From NCBI GenBank assembly GCA_008360975.2, contig CM039180.1:9019122-9083121 (forward strand): a stretch of 64,000 nucleotides of DNA, written 5' to 3'. The notes beneath the pieces were generated by a model. That model was not told the origin of the DNA, searched no databases, and saw nothing but the letters and a program-made list of their open reading frames with translations. Positions 13,184 through 26,998 of this stretch are shown here, piece after piece; position 1 is the first letter of the stretch; each line of letters opens with the position of its first letter. The DNA comes from Lichenostomus cassidix (lineage: Eukaryota; Chordata; Aves; Passeriformes; Meliphagidae). The translations under genes were made by a program, and so were the position numbers.

Positions 13184-13770
13184 CATCATCCTGGCCAAAT
13201 CCCTGCCCAAAGCAGGGTCAATTGAAGCAGGTTTCTTAGGGCCAGTTAGGGTTTGAGTGGTTCCAGGCTTGGAGACTGAAACCTCTGCAGACAACCATTG
13301 TCCACTTCCTTTTATTTCTTCCTAAGTGTTTTCTTAAATGAATATTTATTTTAATAAATTGAATTTGAATGAACTTAAACAAATAAATGAAATGTCTAAT
13401 ATTTGAATTTATGTTCATTTGAAATTTTATCCAATTATTGGATACCATTGAGGAGACCGACTTTATCTTCTTTTCACTCTCCCCCAGCTATTTGTACACA
13501 TTGAGACAACCTTCCTGAGCCTTCATTTTATTCTCCTTTTTCCCAGTTCCAACTCTCTCACCTTATATCAGTGATACCCCAGTCCCTGCATCATCTTCAT
13601 GACCCTTTACTGGACTTGCTCCAGCATTTCCATGTCTCTATTTTACTAAGAAGCCAAGAACTGGACAAAGAACTCTCCCAGCAGTACAGAGAATAGGGGT
13701 ATAATCATCTCCCTAGACCTGCTAGCCATGCTCCTAATGAAGACAACCCAGGATGCTGCAAGTATTCCAA
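13184..13770 (-). mobile_element. CR1 LINE fragment (3' region), minus strand
   Basis: Read on the + strand, this shows the usual antisense CR1 order: a CCCTGCCCAAAGCAGGGTCA segment at about 13201-13221, then TTTGTACACATTGAGACAAC near 13493, then the segment around 13575-13770 with the pattern of a GGACTTGCTCCAGCA motif, an AACTGGACA motif and a CCCAGGATG motif. The recognisable homology may run to about 13840. An AT-rich stretch at about 13330-13440 replaces or expands a normally conserved portion. It is strongly diverged and non-coding now. The call comes from remembered avian CR1 sequence, not an alignment. Confidence 0.82.
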
Positions 13771-16700
13771 CATGGCTTTTGCCCAATGCCTCCCCTTATT
13801 TTCATACCAGGCTCAAGGGCACAGAACTCACACGTTGTGTTTTACAGCACCGGGGAAGCAGGGTGAAGTGAAGCACTTTGCTGTAAACCCAATTTACAGA
13901 TATTATTGAAAGTGACAGGGTCCAGAGGAAACCTGAATCAGTCCATGCAAAGGAATGCTAACTTTAAAACTTGTCATTAGTCACTGTACATCAGTGAACT
14001 TCACACAGTGATTCTATAAAGTGCAGATTTTGGATTACTGTGATATATCTATGCAATATGTCCTAGCAGCTCTTCTCCATGTCAGGTATATATTGGCTTC
14101 TTCAAGTTATATTAACAGGTTCAACTGTAAAAGTTATAGGTTCTCTTTTGGTGGAAAGGAATGGTTAGGAGAGAATCCAAGCTAAAATTTCATAGAATGT
14201 TCCAAGAGCTGAACTTTGAATCTGCTCAGTATATCTGGAATATTTCTATTCTATCAGTTCAGCTAAATGCCACTTTCTACACTCTCCTCCTCCTAAATCA
14301 ACTTCCTCTCCATACATGCTGAAAGTTGTTGTTTGTATTTAAAATTATGCTATTTTCTTCTATTAACTCTGGGTCTCCTTTGTCCTGTCATCTTTTACAT
14401 TAAAGATTTTTTTAAAGTGTCTCTTTTTGCTCCAAAGCAGTGGAGGAGAAAAAAAATACAGGGTTAATGAGGTAACCTCATTAGTCAGTGACTGGTTTTT
14501 CAGTTTCAGAACTTTTATTATTACATCATGAATCAGTATATGCATTTTCTAAAGTGCAAGGCTTTAAAAACATTCTGTAATTTACAGGGCTTTGAAGTAT
14601 GCTGCAATGAAAATTTGTTCAGTAATGATCTATTTTCTGAATCTCTCTGTATGTGAAAATAGTTAATCCCTATGTTACAACAGGATTTATGAGGTGTTTC
14701 ATGCTCTTAAATAATGTTTTGTTTGGATGATTTGTCCATATAGAATTAATAATTGTCTACAAGCACATAATCTTTATTTTTTGATCTAAAATTGCTATTA
14801 AAAAATAAGTAGTTTTTTGCCTTTTAGATCCAAGGATATGACATCAGAAATGGTGTGTTATCACTAGAATGAAATTCTACTAGAGTAGATACTATAAATT
14901 CGTAATTAGTAGCAAACAATTATTGATATATTATAATTATAACAGAAATCAGGGTGAAATGTTTGGGTCTTCATCAGCATGCAGGATATAATTTTCAGAG
15001 CATGTCAAGGAAAATTTACTCTAATTTTCTTTCTGAATCTGAAGCTATGATAATGATTGCTTTTCTTGGCTGGCTTTTTCCCCTCAGTTTGCTTTATTCC
15101 AATTGACTCATTTTGTCCTTATGACTTGGATTAATTCTGTGTGCATTGCAGGGTATTAATATCCCTTCTAATTAGTTTCCTATTGCTCACATAGATTGTA
15201 TAAAAAGTGGCCTCATAGTCTGTGAGGAATCATTGAACAATGCACTGAAAAGCATTTAATTTCTTTCAGTACTAAAGTTTGTATGTCTGTAGTAGAAAAC
15301 AGGAGAAATCAAGGTGTCCTTGCAACGGAGATTCAGTTTCCTCTGCACAGGTTCCTCTCCTTATGCATTGGAATCCTATTTATGCAACTCCTTCATTAAA
15401 AAGGAAAAGGCATGCAGGTAGATTGACACCGTTTTAAGAAGGTCATACTTAGAATTTTTAAGTACAAAATATGTACTTGGTGATAAAGTAAGGTCAGGTA
15501 CTAGTTAGAAACTAGTCATTCCCCTGGCACAGCTTCTAAGACCTTTCACATTTTTGAATGTGCCTTACGTGCACAGTTTCTCTTCACATAAAAATATTTA
15601 CTTCTACTGACAGGTCTCATCTGCTGTTTCATTGGCATCACTTATTTCTCTGCACTTGACTTCAAGTCTGTTGCACTAAATCTGTCTGAGAAGAGATATA
15701 TCTTGAATTTTGTGTTTGAAACACTAGTACTGCTATAGTATCATTCTCTTCTCTCCACCTTTATATTTTAAGCCATTTAAAGCAGTCGTTCTTATTGCCT
15801 GTTTTCCACTTGATAGAGGTGTTAAACATGTGAACATCATATTTAACTACCAATAAGTAAGATACATTTTTTAAAACATTAGGAGAAATGAAACAGGGCA
15901 AGTAGAAAGAAGGTGCTGACAGAAAGATGATGATTTGCAAGTTAGTGCAATAAAAACTAATAAGTCCAGTTAGCAAAAGTATATTTCCTTCTGTTGTATT
16001 CCTTATATCTCTTGAATGTACCAAACCAGAAGCCAGTGCTTCAGCACGGAAGAATATGGCAGATGGAATTATTTCTATGCAAGTATTAAGAAGAAGGGCT
16101 CTACATTATCTGTGTCATGATTTAGTTTCGGGCTTCAGTTCCTATGCTGTCTATTCTTAGCATCATAAACCATAATGGAAGTATTTAGAGATTCAAATGC
16201 ATCGATTCGTGCTGTATATCACTTCCTTATGTATCTGCAGATGGTGTGTATATTTTTGCATATTGGATTTTATGGTGGTTAGAATACATTTGATGGGGTA
16301 AATGTAGGGAAGCACAAAGATTCATTGCAAGTGATTCATTCAAAGACTTATATGACTTTTGTAAGCCATTTGGTTTCCAATGAAGACTCTGAATCAGTAC
16401 CTTACTTTATCACGACTTCTTTTTAACTTTGATGATTTTTTTTCCTGGGAGATCAGGCTGGGAGTCTGATCTATTAAATGCTTGGATGCTTGAAGTTGAA
16501 GGGTTTATCTATGTATGAGCAGAATAAAATCAACACCTTGTAGTGCATGGAAAGAGAATACAGGAGGTCCATTTTTCTAAGTTTTTTGATTCAGACTCCA
16601 GATGAGCACTCCAATGTAATTCCAAGTGAGGCAAATGAAAGCAGTTTATGTTTGAATTATGCATGACCTGCAAATATAAAGGCAGAAAGTAATGCATACA

Positions 16701-18687
16701 GTCACAGGAATGGATTTCAATGATCAGTCACAAGTTGATCGATTCAATTAATCAGGTTTTTTTCCCTGGGCTCAGTGGAGTATAAAAGTTTTGAAGTTCT
16801 CAAGCACAGTTCTCGAGCACAGCCTTTCATCACACCATCCAGTTTTTAAAACTTCTTCCCACAGGAAGCTATTAAAAGGGAGAGGTGAGTCTGTAAGTAC
16901 TATATGGAGAGTTCTCACTAGGAGAATTGCCTTAACTTTGCAGTGGCCTTCATTCTTCATCACAGGTGGAAAGTTTATGGAACCAACAGCTTGTAAACTA
17001 GATAGATGTGTTTAAGCTATTATGGAGTGTGCATGAAAGGGAAGGGAAGGCACAGCACAAGTAATTTCTTCTCCATTTGTTGTCCCATGAGAAGGAGATG
17101 CACTTTGCCCATGCTGGAGTTCCACAGCACCTACCCTTGTGACAAGCTGTCTGTCAGCATAGTCCTAATAAACTGACTGAAGTAATGTGGAAGGTAAGAT
17201 AAGGGAAGCAGTTAAAAGACAATGATGTCTTTTAGAAGAAAGGATTCTCAAAATTAATCAAATAGCTAACATAAATGTGATTTTCCTTGATTTATTTCTC
17301 AAGAGTTGATGGAAATTACTCTGATTTCAGAGAAGTTGGCATTGCTTCATCAGAATCATGTAGCAACTGTTCAAATCAATAGAAATATGTTTCTTGGTTT
17401 TAGCAGATAGTGTTGTCTGACAGGATGTGACTGAAATAAGTCAGCTTTAAGAACTAACAGCAGCAGAACTAAATACCAGTTTCAGTGCTTGCTTATTTTG
17501 GGTGGAGATTTATTTTCATAGTGGCATTTAGGACTTCAGAGCTTCATCTTCTAAATTAGCTAAGTGAGAAACTTTGGCTCTCATTAGCAGTTGTTTCCAG
17601 ATATGTTCAAAGACATGGCACTAGAACCCTAAATATTACTTCACCAGGCTTAGAAGGATTTTCAGGAAATTTCAGAAACTTACATTTCAAGCCTTAGTCT
17701 TGCCAGTAAAAAACTTTCACATGAGTAATCTGATCTCTGTCAGCCTTCTGGTTGTGGGTAGGGTGCTGCTGTGTCCCATTCTTTTGAAAGAGTGACTTAT
17801 TCTGTAAGTAGCTCAGTTTGCTTGACTGAACTTTTCAACAAGAAGGAAAAAGCTCATTAAGAAAGTAGGTGACAAATTTCATTCTTCCTGAGTAAAGACC
17901 ATTATGATAAATGAAATCCTTTAAGAAGGTGACTAATGTGGTACAATAATTTAAAGTGCTGCATGCTGGTTTTTCATGGTACTTCTCTGTTTCTATGTGC
18001 ATAGATGTGGAAGTTTGAAAATATGTAATTAGTTTGTGAGTAGAAACTTTTGTTACATACCCACAATTGCTATAGTGAAATCCAGAAAATGTATCCAAGG
18101 CAGTTCTACATGATTGCTCACTATTTTTTAAATCTCATCTCAGGCTTTTCTAAATGTTCAATTATTTTATTTGAGGAGAGGGTTTTTTTAAGACAAGAGT
18201 ATGTTTCATATAAGAAAATACATTAGAAGTTTTTTTATTCTCTGCATATTATTGCAAGGAGGAGAAAAATATTTGAATTTGAAGGAGAAATTTGGAGGAA
18301 TGACATCTTGAAGCAATATTGCAATTAAAGGGCATACTGAAGGCATAAATTTTGAAGCTGCATTTTGAAGAGCACCTGTGTCTCTATAGATTGCTGAATC
18401 TGAATAGGTCAACAAGATGACCAAGAGTCTGAGTCAGTGCTAATATATATTCATCATTTCTGCTTCCATTTGTATTAGTGGTGATGCTACTGAATCCTTT
18501 GCTGTCCATTCTGTCAGCAGTCTACATGACCATGACTACATGAGGCTCTGTAAATAAGGGTGATGACTGTGTCAGCAAGACCTCACTGATGAGATGTGCA
18601 GTGCAACAACATCTGAACAGGGCAAGTAGAACAGGTGGGACACAGGATGTTAGAGAACTAACATAAACATTTAAGTTGCAGACACAA
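13771..18687 (+). other. PCLO: PCLO intron, anonymous segment
   Basis: AT-rich intron without exon-like or repeat-family sequence that I can recognise, apart from a possible weak continuation of the CR1 copy to about 13840. A near-perfect 19-base palindrome lies at 14465-14483. Other content appears unique. Confidence 0.7.
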
Positions 18688-19420
18688 TCACTGAGGTTAG
18701 AAGGGACCATCAGTAGGTTATCTAGTCCAACCTCCTGTTCAAAGTGGAGTCCGTGAATCACACCAGGTTTCTCAGGACTTTGACATCTTGTTTTGAAAGT
18801 CTCCATGAACAGAAGCTGCATAACATCTGTGGACAACTTATTCCAATCCTTCCAAGTCCTCGTGGTGAAAAAAGCTCTCCATATATTCAGTTTAAATTTA
18901 TGTCTGCAGTTTCTTGTCCTCTCAGTGGACATCACTTCGAAGTGCCTGGCTCTGTCTTCTCAATGATCTCATACATAACCTTTTAGTCTCCTGAAGCAGT
19001 CTGCTGCATGCTGAACCATCCTCTTTCCCTTCTCTTCTCCTCACAAGGGAGCTTTTCTACCCTATTACCATCTGAGCTTTCTTCAGTTTGTCATTCTTTT
19101 TTTTGGTACTGGGAGAATGATACTGGATGCAGAGTATCAGATGCAGTCTAATGACTACAAGGCAAAAGTGCTCCCTTATATCTACTGGCTATGGGCTTTT
19201 AAAACAGCCCAAGGTGTTCAGATGCTTTGTAGCCAGTGTTCCAAATCCACTGTGTTTAGCAGTGGGCCCACGTTTTTCTTGTCCAGACCTTTTCTTGCAT
19301 ACTTAGCATAGAAACTATTCTTGTTGCCCTTGATGTCCCTTGCCAGTTTCAATCTTAGATAAGCTTTGCTTTTCCTAGACAGATGGCTGTGCAGGGTTTC
19401 TAAATTCCTTCTCTGTAGCC
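18688..19420 (-). mobile_element. CR1 LINE fragment (3' region), minus strand
   Basis: The + strand starts with GGTTAGAAGGGACCATCAG at about 18694, then CTAGTCCAACCTCCTGTTCA, the antisense form of the CR1 3' end. The later pieces follow CR1 order: a TTATTCCAATCCTTCC motif, a TGCAGTTTCTTGTCCTCTC motif, a CTGGATGCAGAGTATCAGATG motif near 19122, and a TTGCCCTTGATGTCCCTTGC segment near 19324. A 137-codon open frame on the minus strand (18522-18935) crosses the 3' part. It includes a decayed CR1 C-terminal portion but also non-CR1 sequence, so it is not a gene. The 5' boundary near 19420 is approximate. Confidence 0.82.
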
Positions 19421-20300
19421 TGTCTAATTAGAAAGCTAGCTCTGGAGCAGAGGCAGGGTTCAGAGGTTCAGGCATCATGTTCCATGTGTGTAGCTGGTTG
19501 CTCTAATGACATAATTTATTGCAAACACTGTATACAGGAGTATTTTGGAAGACAGTTAGCAAGTGCAAAGAAATGCAGAAATATGCCCTTTAAAGTGCTT
19601 TTTGGGGTTTAATATTTACATATAATGATATAAACCTTTTTTGACAGTCTTCTGGTCCAGGCACAGAAATATATAGTTTATATTTCTGATAGCCATAAGA
19701 AACAATCTCAGCTTCTCGGAGATGATAAAGCTATTGCCACTGTGAGTCAAATTTACTTGAAAGTTAATGCAGATGTCCATCTAAACTTTATGATAATGTC
19801 TTGTTCTTCTGTGCTGAGCTACTTGGCACCATTGTATCTGTCACATTTAATAAAGATATATTCATCTTCAACTTTATTTTATTTAGGAATTGCCAGACTT
19901 AGCATATCAACACATCACATTGTATCATTGCTATGAGATTGGTTGGTTTACCATAGCAAAGACTTTGTCCTTCGATGTTTCAAATAGCGTGAGTTAATGT
20001 GTTTATCAGTACTCATAACAATACTTATTTTCCTAGTACAATATATGATTAAAATTCTGACAGATGTTCCAAGGTTGCCCAATAGAGGTGTTACTACATG
20101 TTACTATTTTAAATGACTGCTTATTTGCATTTGTTCTTTCATTATCTCTAAAAGATGATGACATAGCATAGTGGGGGGGAAAAATTATGTTAAACCAATG
20201 TTGTGAATGAGACAGTTTTAATGTGGTAAACACAAAATTATCTTGACAAGCCAAAGAGACTCTGTAATATTCAACTCTATAGCTCATTTTTAGGAAAGTG

Positions 20301-20316
20301 AAAAAAAAAAAAAAAA
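20301..20316. repeat. poly-A tract
   Basis: Sixteen consecutive A residues with no recognised retroposon body beside them. Confidence 0.9.
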
Positions 20317-22284
20317 TTCTTCTTTAAACCCTAATACCTTGATGTTTAGTGAAGATTTAATTGTTGTGTAAGCTGAAGAAGGAAACATTTATGTATCACT
20401 GGTCTGTAGGTATATTTTGAATAGAAGCTGTTATTTCTGTGTGGATTGAGTGTATATTTTTATTTTGAGATTTAAATCCTAGACTAGAATCAGTCTGGGG
20501 GCTTGGATTATGTGTAATAGCCAGAAGCACTGACATCCGTGGTCTTTTCTGTAAAAATCTGTGACCAGTCCAGCTCTGCCTGGCTGAAACTTCTGACTCA
20601 GAGTAGGAATGAAATGTTTGATTAGGCTCAAAGGCTGAGTGTCTCCCTCAGCACCAGGGCACAGCCAGGCACCATAATGCCACTTCTGCTACAGCTCAGC
20701 TGGAGGAAGGGCAGGAGCTGAAGGCATATTTCCCACCAAGTCTGGTCCCACACTTAGATTTGCAAATTGCTTTGGCAGCTGTTCACCATTCTCCATTTAT
20801 AAAAGGTAATATCACCCTGAATACATATAAGTACCACACACTGAGATGTTAGTCAGCAAGTATGACAAGGTAGCCCCAAATCTGTGTCCACTCAGTAATT
20901 TTTCCTGTTATGTCATCAGATAATTTTTCTTTATGCATGAAGACGGTTATTATAATTATCATAAAAAAGACATGTAACATTTCTGTGTGAACCTCTGAGC
21001 TGTTATAAGTCAGACAGCAGGTTACAGCCCATCATTTGCTCTCATTTAAATCAGTATGAATCTGAAGTAGCTGCACTGACATGGTGGAATTTCACTCATA
21101 TGCACCAGTTTATCTGAGAATGGAATTCAACTTTAAGTCATTAAATTCATTAAGTCATTAAAGGCAAGCCATCTTTTTCATCCAAGTGGATGTCTGCAGC
21201 CATAGTAACTCATAACATTAGGTGTAGGTGGACTGGAACTGGGTATTTGGAACTGTTGATTCTAAAACTGACCATCCGTGGGAAATGTTTTGCATTTGCT
21301 CTTTCCAGTCATTGACTTGACTGTTTGGTCTGCCAGCTCTGTTTGCTTTCCATTTTGTTCAGCACAATCCTAGATGTGGTTTTTAAATGCTACTGAAATA
21401 TAAATGATGACAACAGCTTTTAAAACAGGAATTATTAAACTCTAGAAAGTCTCCATCTGCTTGTATATCAGCATACAGAATATTTGCTGCTTAATGCCTG
21501 GTGTTCAGTGGAGAGAACATTTTTGATTGTTTCTATACGTCCTGCGCTGACCTAGCTAGGAATGTAAAGCATCAGAATTTATTAGGAATCTGTTTTTGGG
21601 AGATTACTACCTCTATTTTGTAGAGCCAAGACATCTGTAGATTTTTGCAAAGGTTCATTTTAGCATTTTGTTGTGTGTGTTTATCTAAAATGAATATGCA
21701 GATCAGTTTTGTTTGTTTATTCCCATTGTTGGATACTATAATGTTTTTGCATAAAGAGGTGCTGTATAATAAATAGCTTGTTGGCAAAGGAAAAGCATGA
21801 TCTTCCTGTCAGAAAGATCAGGTAAACGTTACTGTGCTGTAAACATAAATTCTAACACACACTCTGGAATAGGAAGTAGTGGGCATATGAATTCTAGATT
21901 AGCCAGAATTCTGGTGTGCTGTAATTCCAGAGTGATGGACTGAAAGGCCAAGAAGTCTTTGGCAATTTGTTCTTGTTTTACATAAAACATATGCTTTTGT
22001 CACTGTTGTTCAAAAATAGGCTTATATGTTGGAAGGGCTCCCAAGAAGCTGTACAGTTACTTTATATGAAAACAAAGAGCAGACCTCTAAACAGAGAAAA
22101 ATGTATTTTCAGTCTGTTTTCATGAGGATGAGTTTAAGATCAGCTTTTTTAAGATTCTTTGAGTATCCATTGAACATAAAAAGCATAGAGTTCTAGAGGT
22201 AAACAATTCTCACTTTAAACAGAATGTAGTTAATTTTAGAGAATCAGAAGAGATACAGAACTCAGCACAACTAGTTATTGCAAC

Positions 22285-22321
22285 AAAGTAGTGAGAATAA
22301 GGTTTATAAAGTAGTGAGAAT
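22285..22321. repeat. Short direct repeat, 14 bp twice
   Basis: AAAGTAGTGAGAAT occurs at 22285-22298 and again at 22308-22321, a period of 23 bases. It looks like a small local duplication. Confidence 0.85.
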
Positions 22322-24320
22322 TGGTGATAATATGCTATTTATCCATTGTTATGATGTGAGGAAATAGTATTAGAAATGCCACGGAAATCAAGAAAAAAAT
22401 AGATGCCGTTTATGTAATAGAAATTGTCTCAGGTTGGATAAGACTGTATGGTTTGTGTTAAATGATAAGTTAGACTAATTAAAAAAAATTATTTCTTCTG
22501 CCTGTGAGCAGTGTAATTGAAGATGATCTCTCAGCTTAAATCTTCTCTGAGGCATGATTGAGCAAAGAGCAAAAAAGTGCAATCACCTGTAGAGTAAGGA
22601 CTGTCAGATTTGTGAGCAAACCACTTTCTCTTTTACTGTTCTGAAGATTCATCTGCCACCAAATTTTGATTGGTGACACTGTTGTTTGGGTTTGTTTTGG
22701 GTTTTTTTCTCATTAATAGTAGGCAAAGTCTTAATTTATTTCAATTCTTTTACCTACTCGTTATCACATAGCCAAAGAAAAATATTCTCATTTAAATAAT
22801 TTATTAGAATTTAGTCTAGCTTCAAAGTGATATGGGAAATGGAGAAAAAGTGGTAACTGAAAAACAGAACTCAAGCTTTCTGCAGCCAACCACTGACCAT
22901 TTTCCACATCATGTATAACCTTCATCCTAGTACCATATTCACTAAAACATCTTGGGAAACAGAATGAGTTTTCATTTAATCAGCACATAAAGAATTACTT
23001 GGAAAAAAAACATTTCTTAATATTATCTGTTCCATAGGTTGCAAAGTCTTGTCTTAGCCTTTTTTTCCCACAAAATATGACAAGACTAGGCTGTAGAAGA
23101 AGGAAATTTGCACTTCAGGTGTTAAAGTCAAATAAAATAAATCACTTGCAAAGTGGGTCTTTAGTCAGATCACTAGATGTGAACACTGTTGCCTTTTTTT
23201 AAAGTTCACCTGTGGAGTGAGATGTAAGCTTTGTGCTTGGCACTACTTCTTCTTTTTATATGGTTGTGGAGACATTACAATGATTTCTTTCTCTAGTCTT
23301 CTGCTTTCTCTTTGTATATTATGTTTTTCTAATGTGGAGAAGGAAAAGGTATCTTCAGGTTTATTACTTTCTCCTTTAATTTAGCTAATGTTGATATTAC
23401 AGCTGGATGAAAGCATTCCTATGCTAATAGCTACATTTATTGCACTTTTATGCATTAGCAATGGTAAATAATTGCCCCAAGACAACATCTGTTCTCATTT
23501 GTCTAGTTTCATTTATGTTAATGTACAAACTGAGCTTCTGATAATCACTTACCTACTTTAAAACTTTCTTCTGTGTGTTGTACTACTGGTTTTGGTTGCC
23601 AAATTATGTATCTAGCTAAGGATCTTTAACTTCTAGATCAGCAACAAACGCAAGTCTCCGAAGAAAGTTCTAGAAATAACTCTTCCTCTGCTCTGTCTGT
23701 GCTATGTCTGTCACTGCACTGTATTCCAGCATGGGATATATTCAGTCTGTTTTATCACATTTCTTGTAGCTACTATTACATACTGTCAGATCTTGGTTCA
23801 GTGCTAGCAATTTTCCAAGTTTTTATGGATGTATTAATTTGTTGCTACTTTTAATTAAAACCACTGGCCATTCACAGGAATATTCTTTCATACAAGCACT
23901 CGTTTTTGTCTGCATATGTGAATGGGGCTAAACTGAGTGTTTCTGGGACTGGTCAGGTGTAGTTGTAGTTTATTCCCTGCTTGCTGCTCTGCCAATGTGG
24001 CTTAACTCTAAGAAAGGTCAGTGTGCAAGGGCATGCTTTTTTTCATCCCACCATTTCTTTTATTTTCTGAGGAGACTCCTAAACCATATCAACTGCATGT
24101 GCCTTTGATCATATTCCTGGCTGTAGGACTGGAGTTTTACCTCAGATTACCAAACAGCCTTTGCAAAACATCTCCTCTTCTGTGATATGTCTGGTGTGTG
24201 GTGGGATGGGGCACTAACAATTTATACCTCGTTTTACCAGTGCAGTTATAAAAATGATCTCTTTTACTGCAACTGAATTGCAATGAAATGTGATCTTTAA
24301 ATTCAGCCATCTTTTTAGCC

Positions 24321-24347
24321 AATGTGGCAAATGTGGCAAGTGTGGCT
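24321..24347. repeat. Short tandem repeat, 9-bp unit, about three copies
   Basis: Three successive copies of a unit like AATGTGGCA, the third with one or two changes. A related word recurs near 24830. Confidence 0.8.
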
Positions 24348-26070
24348 TTGGTCCAAGAAAAACACTATGAAATTATATCCTTGACAGATGCTTCAGCATA
24401 GTCAGAGTGACTAATCTTCGTTTTAACTTAGCCTTATGCCAATGCAGCTCCATTAATGATTATATAATTGTGAATATGAAGCAAGTCTTACATTTAGAGA
24501 GAACTGAACCCATCTAAATGCATTTTGTATATATTTACATGCAGCTGAAGTTCTAACAAGTGGACTATTACCTGTCATTGTACTCAGGGTAAGAGTGTGG
24601 TGCATGGGAATTTCAGAGATCCTGAGGGTCTTGTCTGAGTTTGGTTCCCTGTGTTTTTCCCCTTGCTTTAATCATCTGAAAAACATTGACCACAGCCTAT
24701 CTTCTGTGTAAATGAAACATCTAGAAAAATATGAAGGTAACATATCTCTCAGAAAAGTAGTCTTCACATGAATTTTTCAATGTAAGCTTTTTTTGGGATG
24801 TTTCATTTTTTGCTTCGTTCTCACTTCAAATGTGGCAAGTGTTAATAGCACCTTAAAAAGCGTGTTCTATAATTTGTCCCAGTTTCTTTAAATCTATTTT
24901 TGTCTCTTCATGAACATTTTCATGTTCTTTACCTTTTGACTGGTCTTGTTTTTAAGTCTAATAACATCACAATTCTTTCTCTACCTGATTTTTTCTGTGC
25001 TCTGTTTCTGCAAGTCAAATTGCATTGCTCTCCTGGGTTACGTGTGAGGAGGACTGGTTACTGCTGCTGCTACCAGACTTTGCACAGCATTTTGTACACT
25101 TGTAGCTAAGAAGTAGTATGAACTTAAATGTAATTTTTTTTTTGCACTATCCTGTTTATAGTTATTAACTTGCAGCGGATGGGTAAATTCTCCACCTGTT
25201 CTTACTGCCTCGTCCAACTGTTTCAGTGATAATTGTAATCGATCAGTTTGGGAATAAGTCACAGGCAAACACAAAAGTATAAAAGCCAATTTGGTTTGGA
25301 TTAATGGAAGAGTAAAGGAAATCAAAGATGCCCTGAAGTTCCACATCAGGGCCTTTTCCACTTGAAGGATCTCTTCATATGGTCTGTGATATTGAAAGCA
25401 AGACAGAGATTTGGCTTCTATTCCCAGTTTCTATGGGTTTCTACTGTGACAGTAGACAGCTGAGCTAAGCAAGCATTGCTGAGAGCTTTGAGTGTCTGAA
25501 CAAAGTCAGTGCTTCTTCCCTGTATTTCCCAGTCCCTGCATTATTGTGGCTTCTTGCAGCTCAGTAGAAGTGATGATTTGATACCTGGTTCATCTCCATA
25601 TTCCATCTCTATGCTCTCCATCTACGTTTCACGCCAATCTTGAGTTTTGGTATTGCAAGTGTCAAGGGTTCCACTCTGGGGAGAATTTTTCTTTGTGTTA
25701 TCCAAATGTATGAGTCTTATGTGTGGAAATAAAACTTTTATAAGCCTGCCTAGGGCTCTGGGATGGGTCCTATTCTTCTGCCTATTATCCTTTGTCTCCA
25801 ACTCAGAACACAGTAAACACTGTATGTTTTCTTACTTGGTACAAACAACATTATCTCACCATTGCTGGATTAAATACATTCTTCTATAAATCATTCAGTT
25901 TAGAAAGACCAAGTAACTGAAATATTGTGTGTTGCTTTGGAAGATGTGTGAAGAACATAGGCTTGCAATTTGAGCTTCAATTTATTGTTTTAGCTGGAAC
26001 TGTAGTGACTAAAGGCTGTAAAATTCATCCAGATGTATTCAGTAATTCTAGGCTGCTTTCCTGGATTGTT

Positions 26071-26096
26071 ATACATAACCTTAATACATAACTTTA
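26071..26096. repeat. Tandem 13-mer, two copies
   Basis: ATACATAACCTTA is followed directly by ATACATAACTTTA, differing at one base. This is a recent-looking tandem duplication. Confidence 0.85.
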
Positions 26097-26998
26097 ATAT
26101 AATTGTGAAATAAGTAATGCATTTTTTACTATAGGCTTGAAGGATATAGGCGTAAAAGTTGTTTGCATTATTAAGTTGTAGATAGGAACCTTGTGTGGCT
26201 GAAGAAAGTTTCTCTGTTATTTTGCTTCAGTTTGTCTGTTTCCCTAAGGTCAAGTTATAAAGTTTCTCATCAGATTTATCCTTCCATAGTAGAAAATAAC
26301 CTGCCTTATTTTCCTGGAGGCAAAGCATTGCAGGAGAAGCTCCCCATCTGATGTAGTAATCCGTGATTAAAAAGGTATGTCTAATAGCAACTGTCCAAAA
26401 TTCAGGCATTATCTGACTCACACTGAGCCTCCCTTCACTATGAGCCCAACTGTGAATTTCTCATGGAGCTCAATGGAATTTAAATAACTAATGTCACCTG
26501 GGATTGATTTTTGGGATTGACATAGCAAAAGCTGAGTAGATCCAGATTGGTCATTGTGTGCTTATGCGTACATGTGCATAATGGAGGGTGACAGTATTCT
26601 TCCTAAAACATTTTTAATTTGTATACATTTAAAATGACTCATAAGCCCTGTGAAAGGATCATTGATACGTTTAGTGTTGTGTTGCATACAGACTATGATG
26701 CAGTGTTTCAATTAAAAAAATGGGAAGACACTCGAGGCCAAATGAGCAATTGTACTCAAGTCTTTGATAAGTAAAGTTACAAAATCCTATTTCTAGCCTA
26801 TTTTGATGGCAGAAATTTTGTTTTGAACTTGCATGTGTGCATATGTTGTCTGTGTCAGAGACTCTATCATTCTTGGTGACATCCAGCAAACAACCTCTGT
26901 TCCTAGCAAAATCAGTTTAGTTTGAAGCGTCTCGGTCTTATTTTCAGCAGCCAATAAGAGTAGGGTAATGAGAACTAAACTCAAATCTTAAAAATGTG

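Larger units (their letters stand above)
19421..26998 (+). other. PCLO: PCLO intron, anonymous segment
   Basis: About 7.6 kb of AT-rich intron. It contains a 16-A tract (20301-20316) and several short tandem duplications: a 13-mer twice at 21133-21162, a 14-mer twice at 22285-22321, a 9-mer about three times at 24321-24347, and a 13-mer twice at 26071-26096. A slightly GC-richer patch at about 20510-20760 was not recognised. No exon was found. Confidence 0.7.

Noticed and set aside
14465..14483. Palindrome TAATGAGGT-A-ACCTCATTA
   Set aside because: Nine-base arms with a one-base centre are expected by chance about this often in 64 kb, and nothing else supports a function.
18522..18935. 137-codon minus-strand open frame
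   Set aside because: Its N-terminal part is decayed CR1 3' sequence and the rest is intron, so it is not an independent gene.
25038..25361. 107-codon minus-strand open frame
   Set aside because: No recognisable domain or homolog, no promoter or splice context, and its length is within chance for 64 kb of AT-rich DNA.
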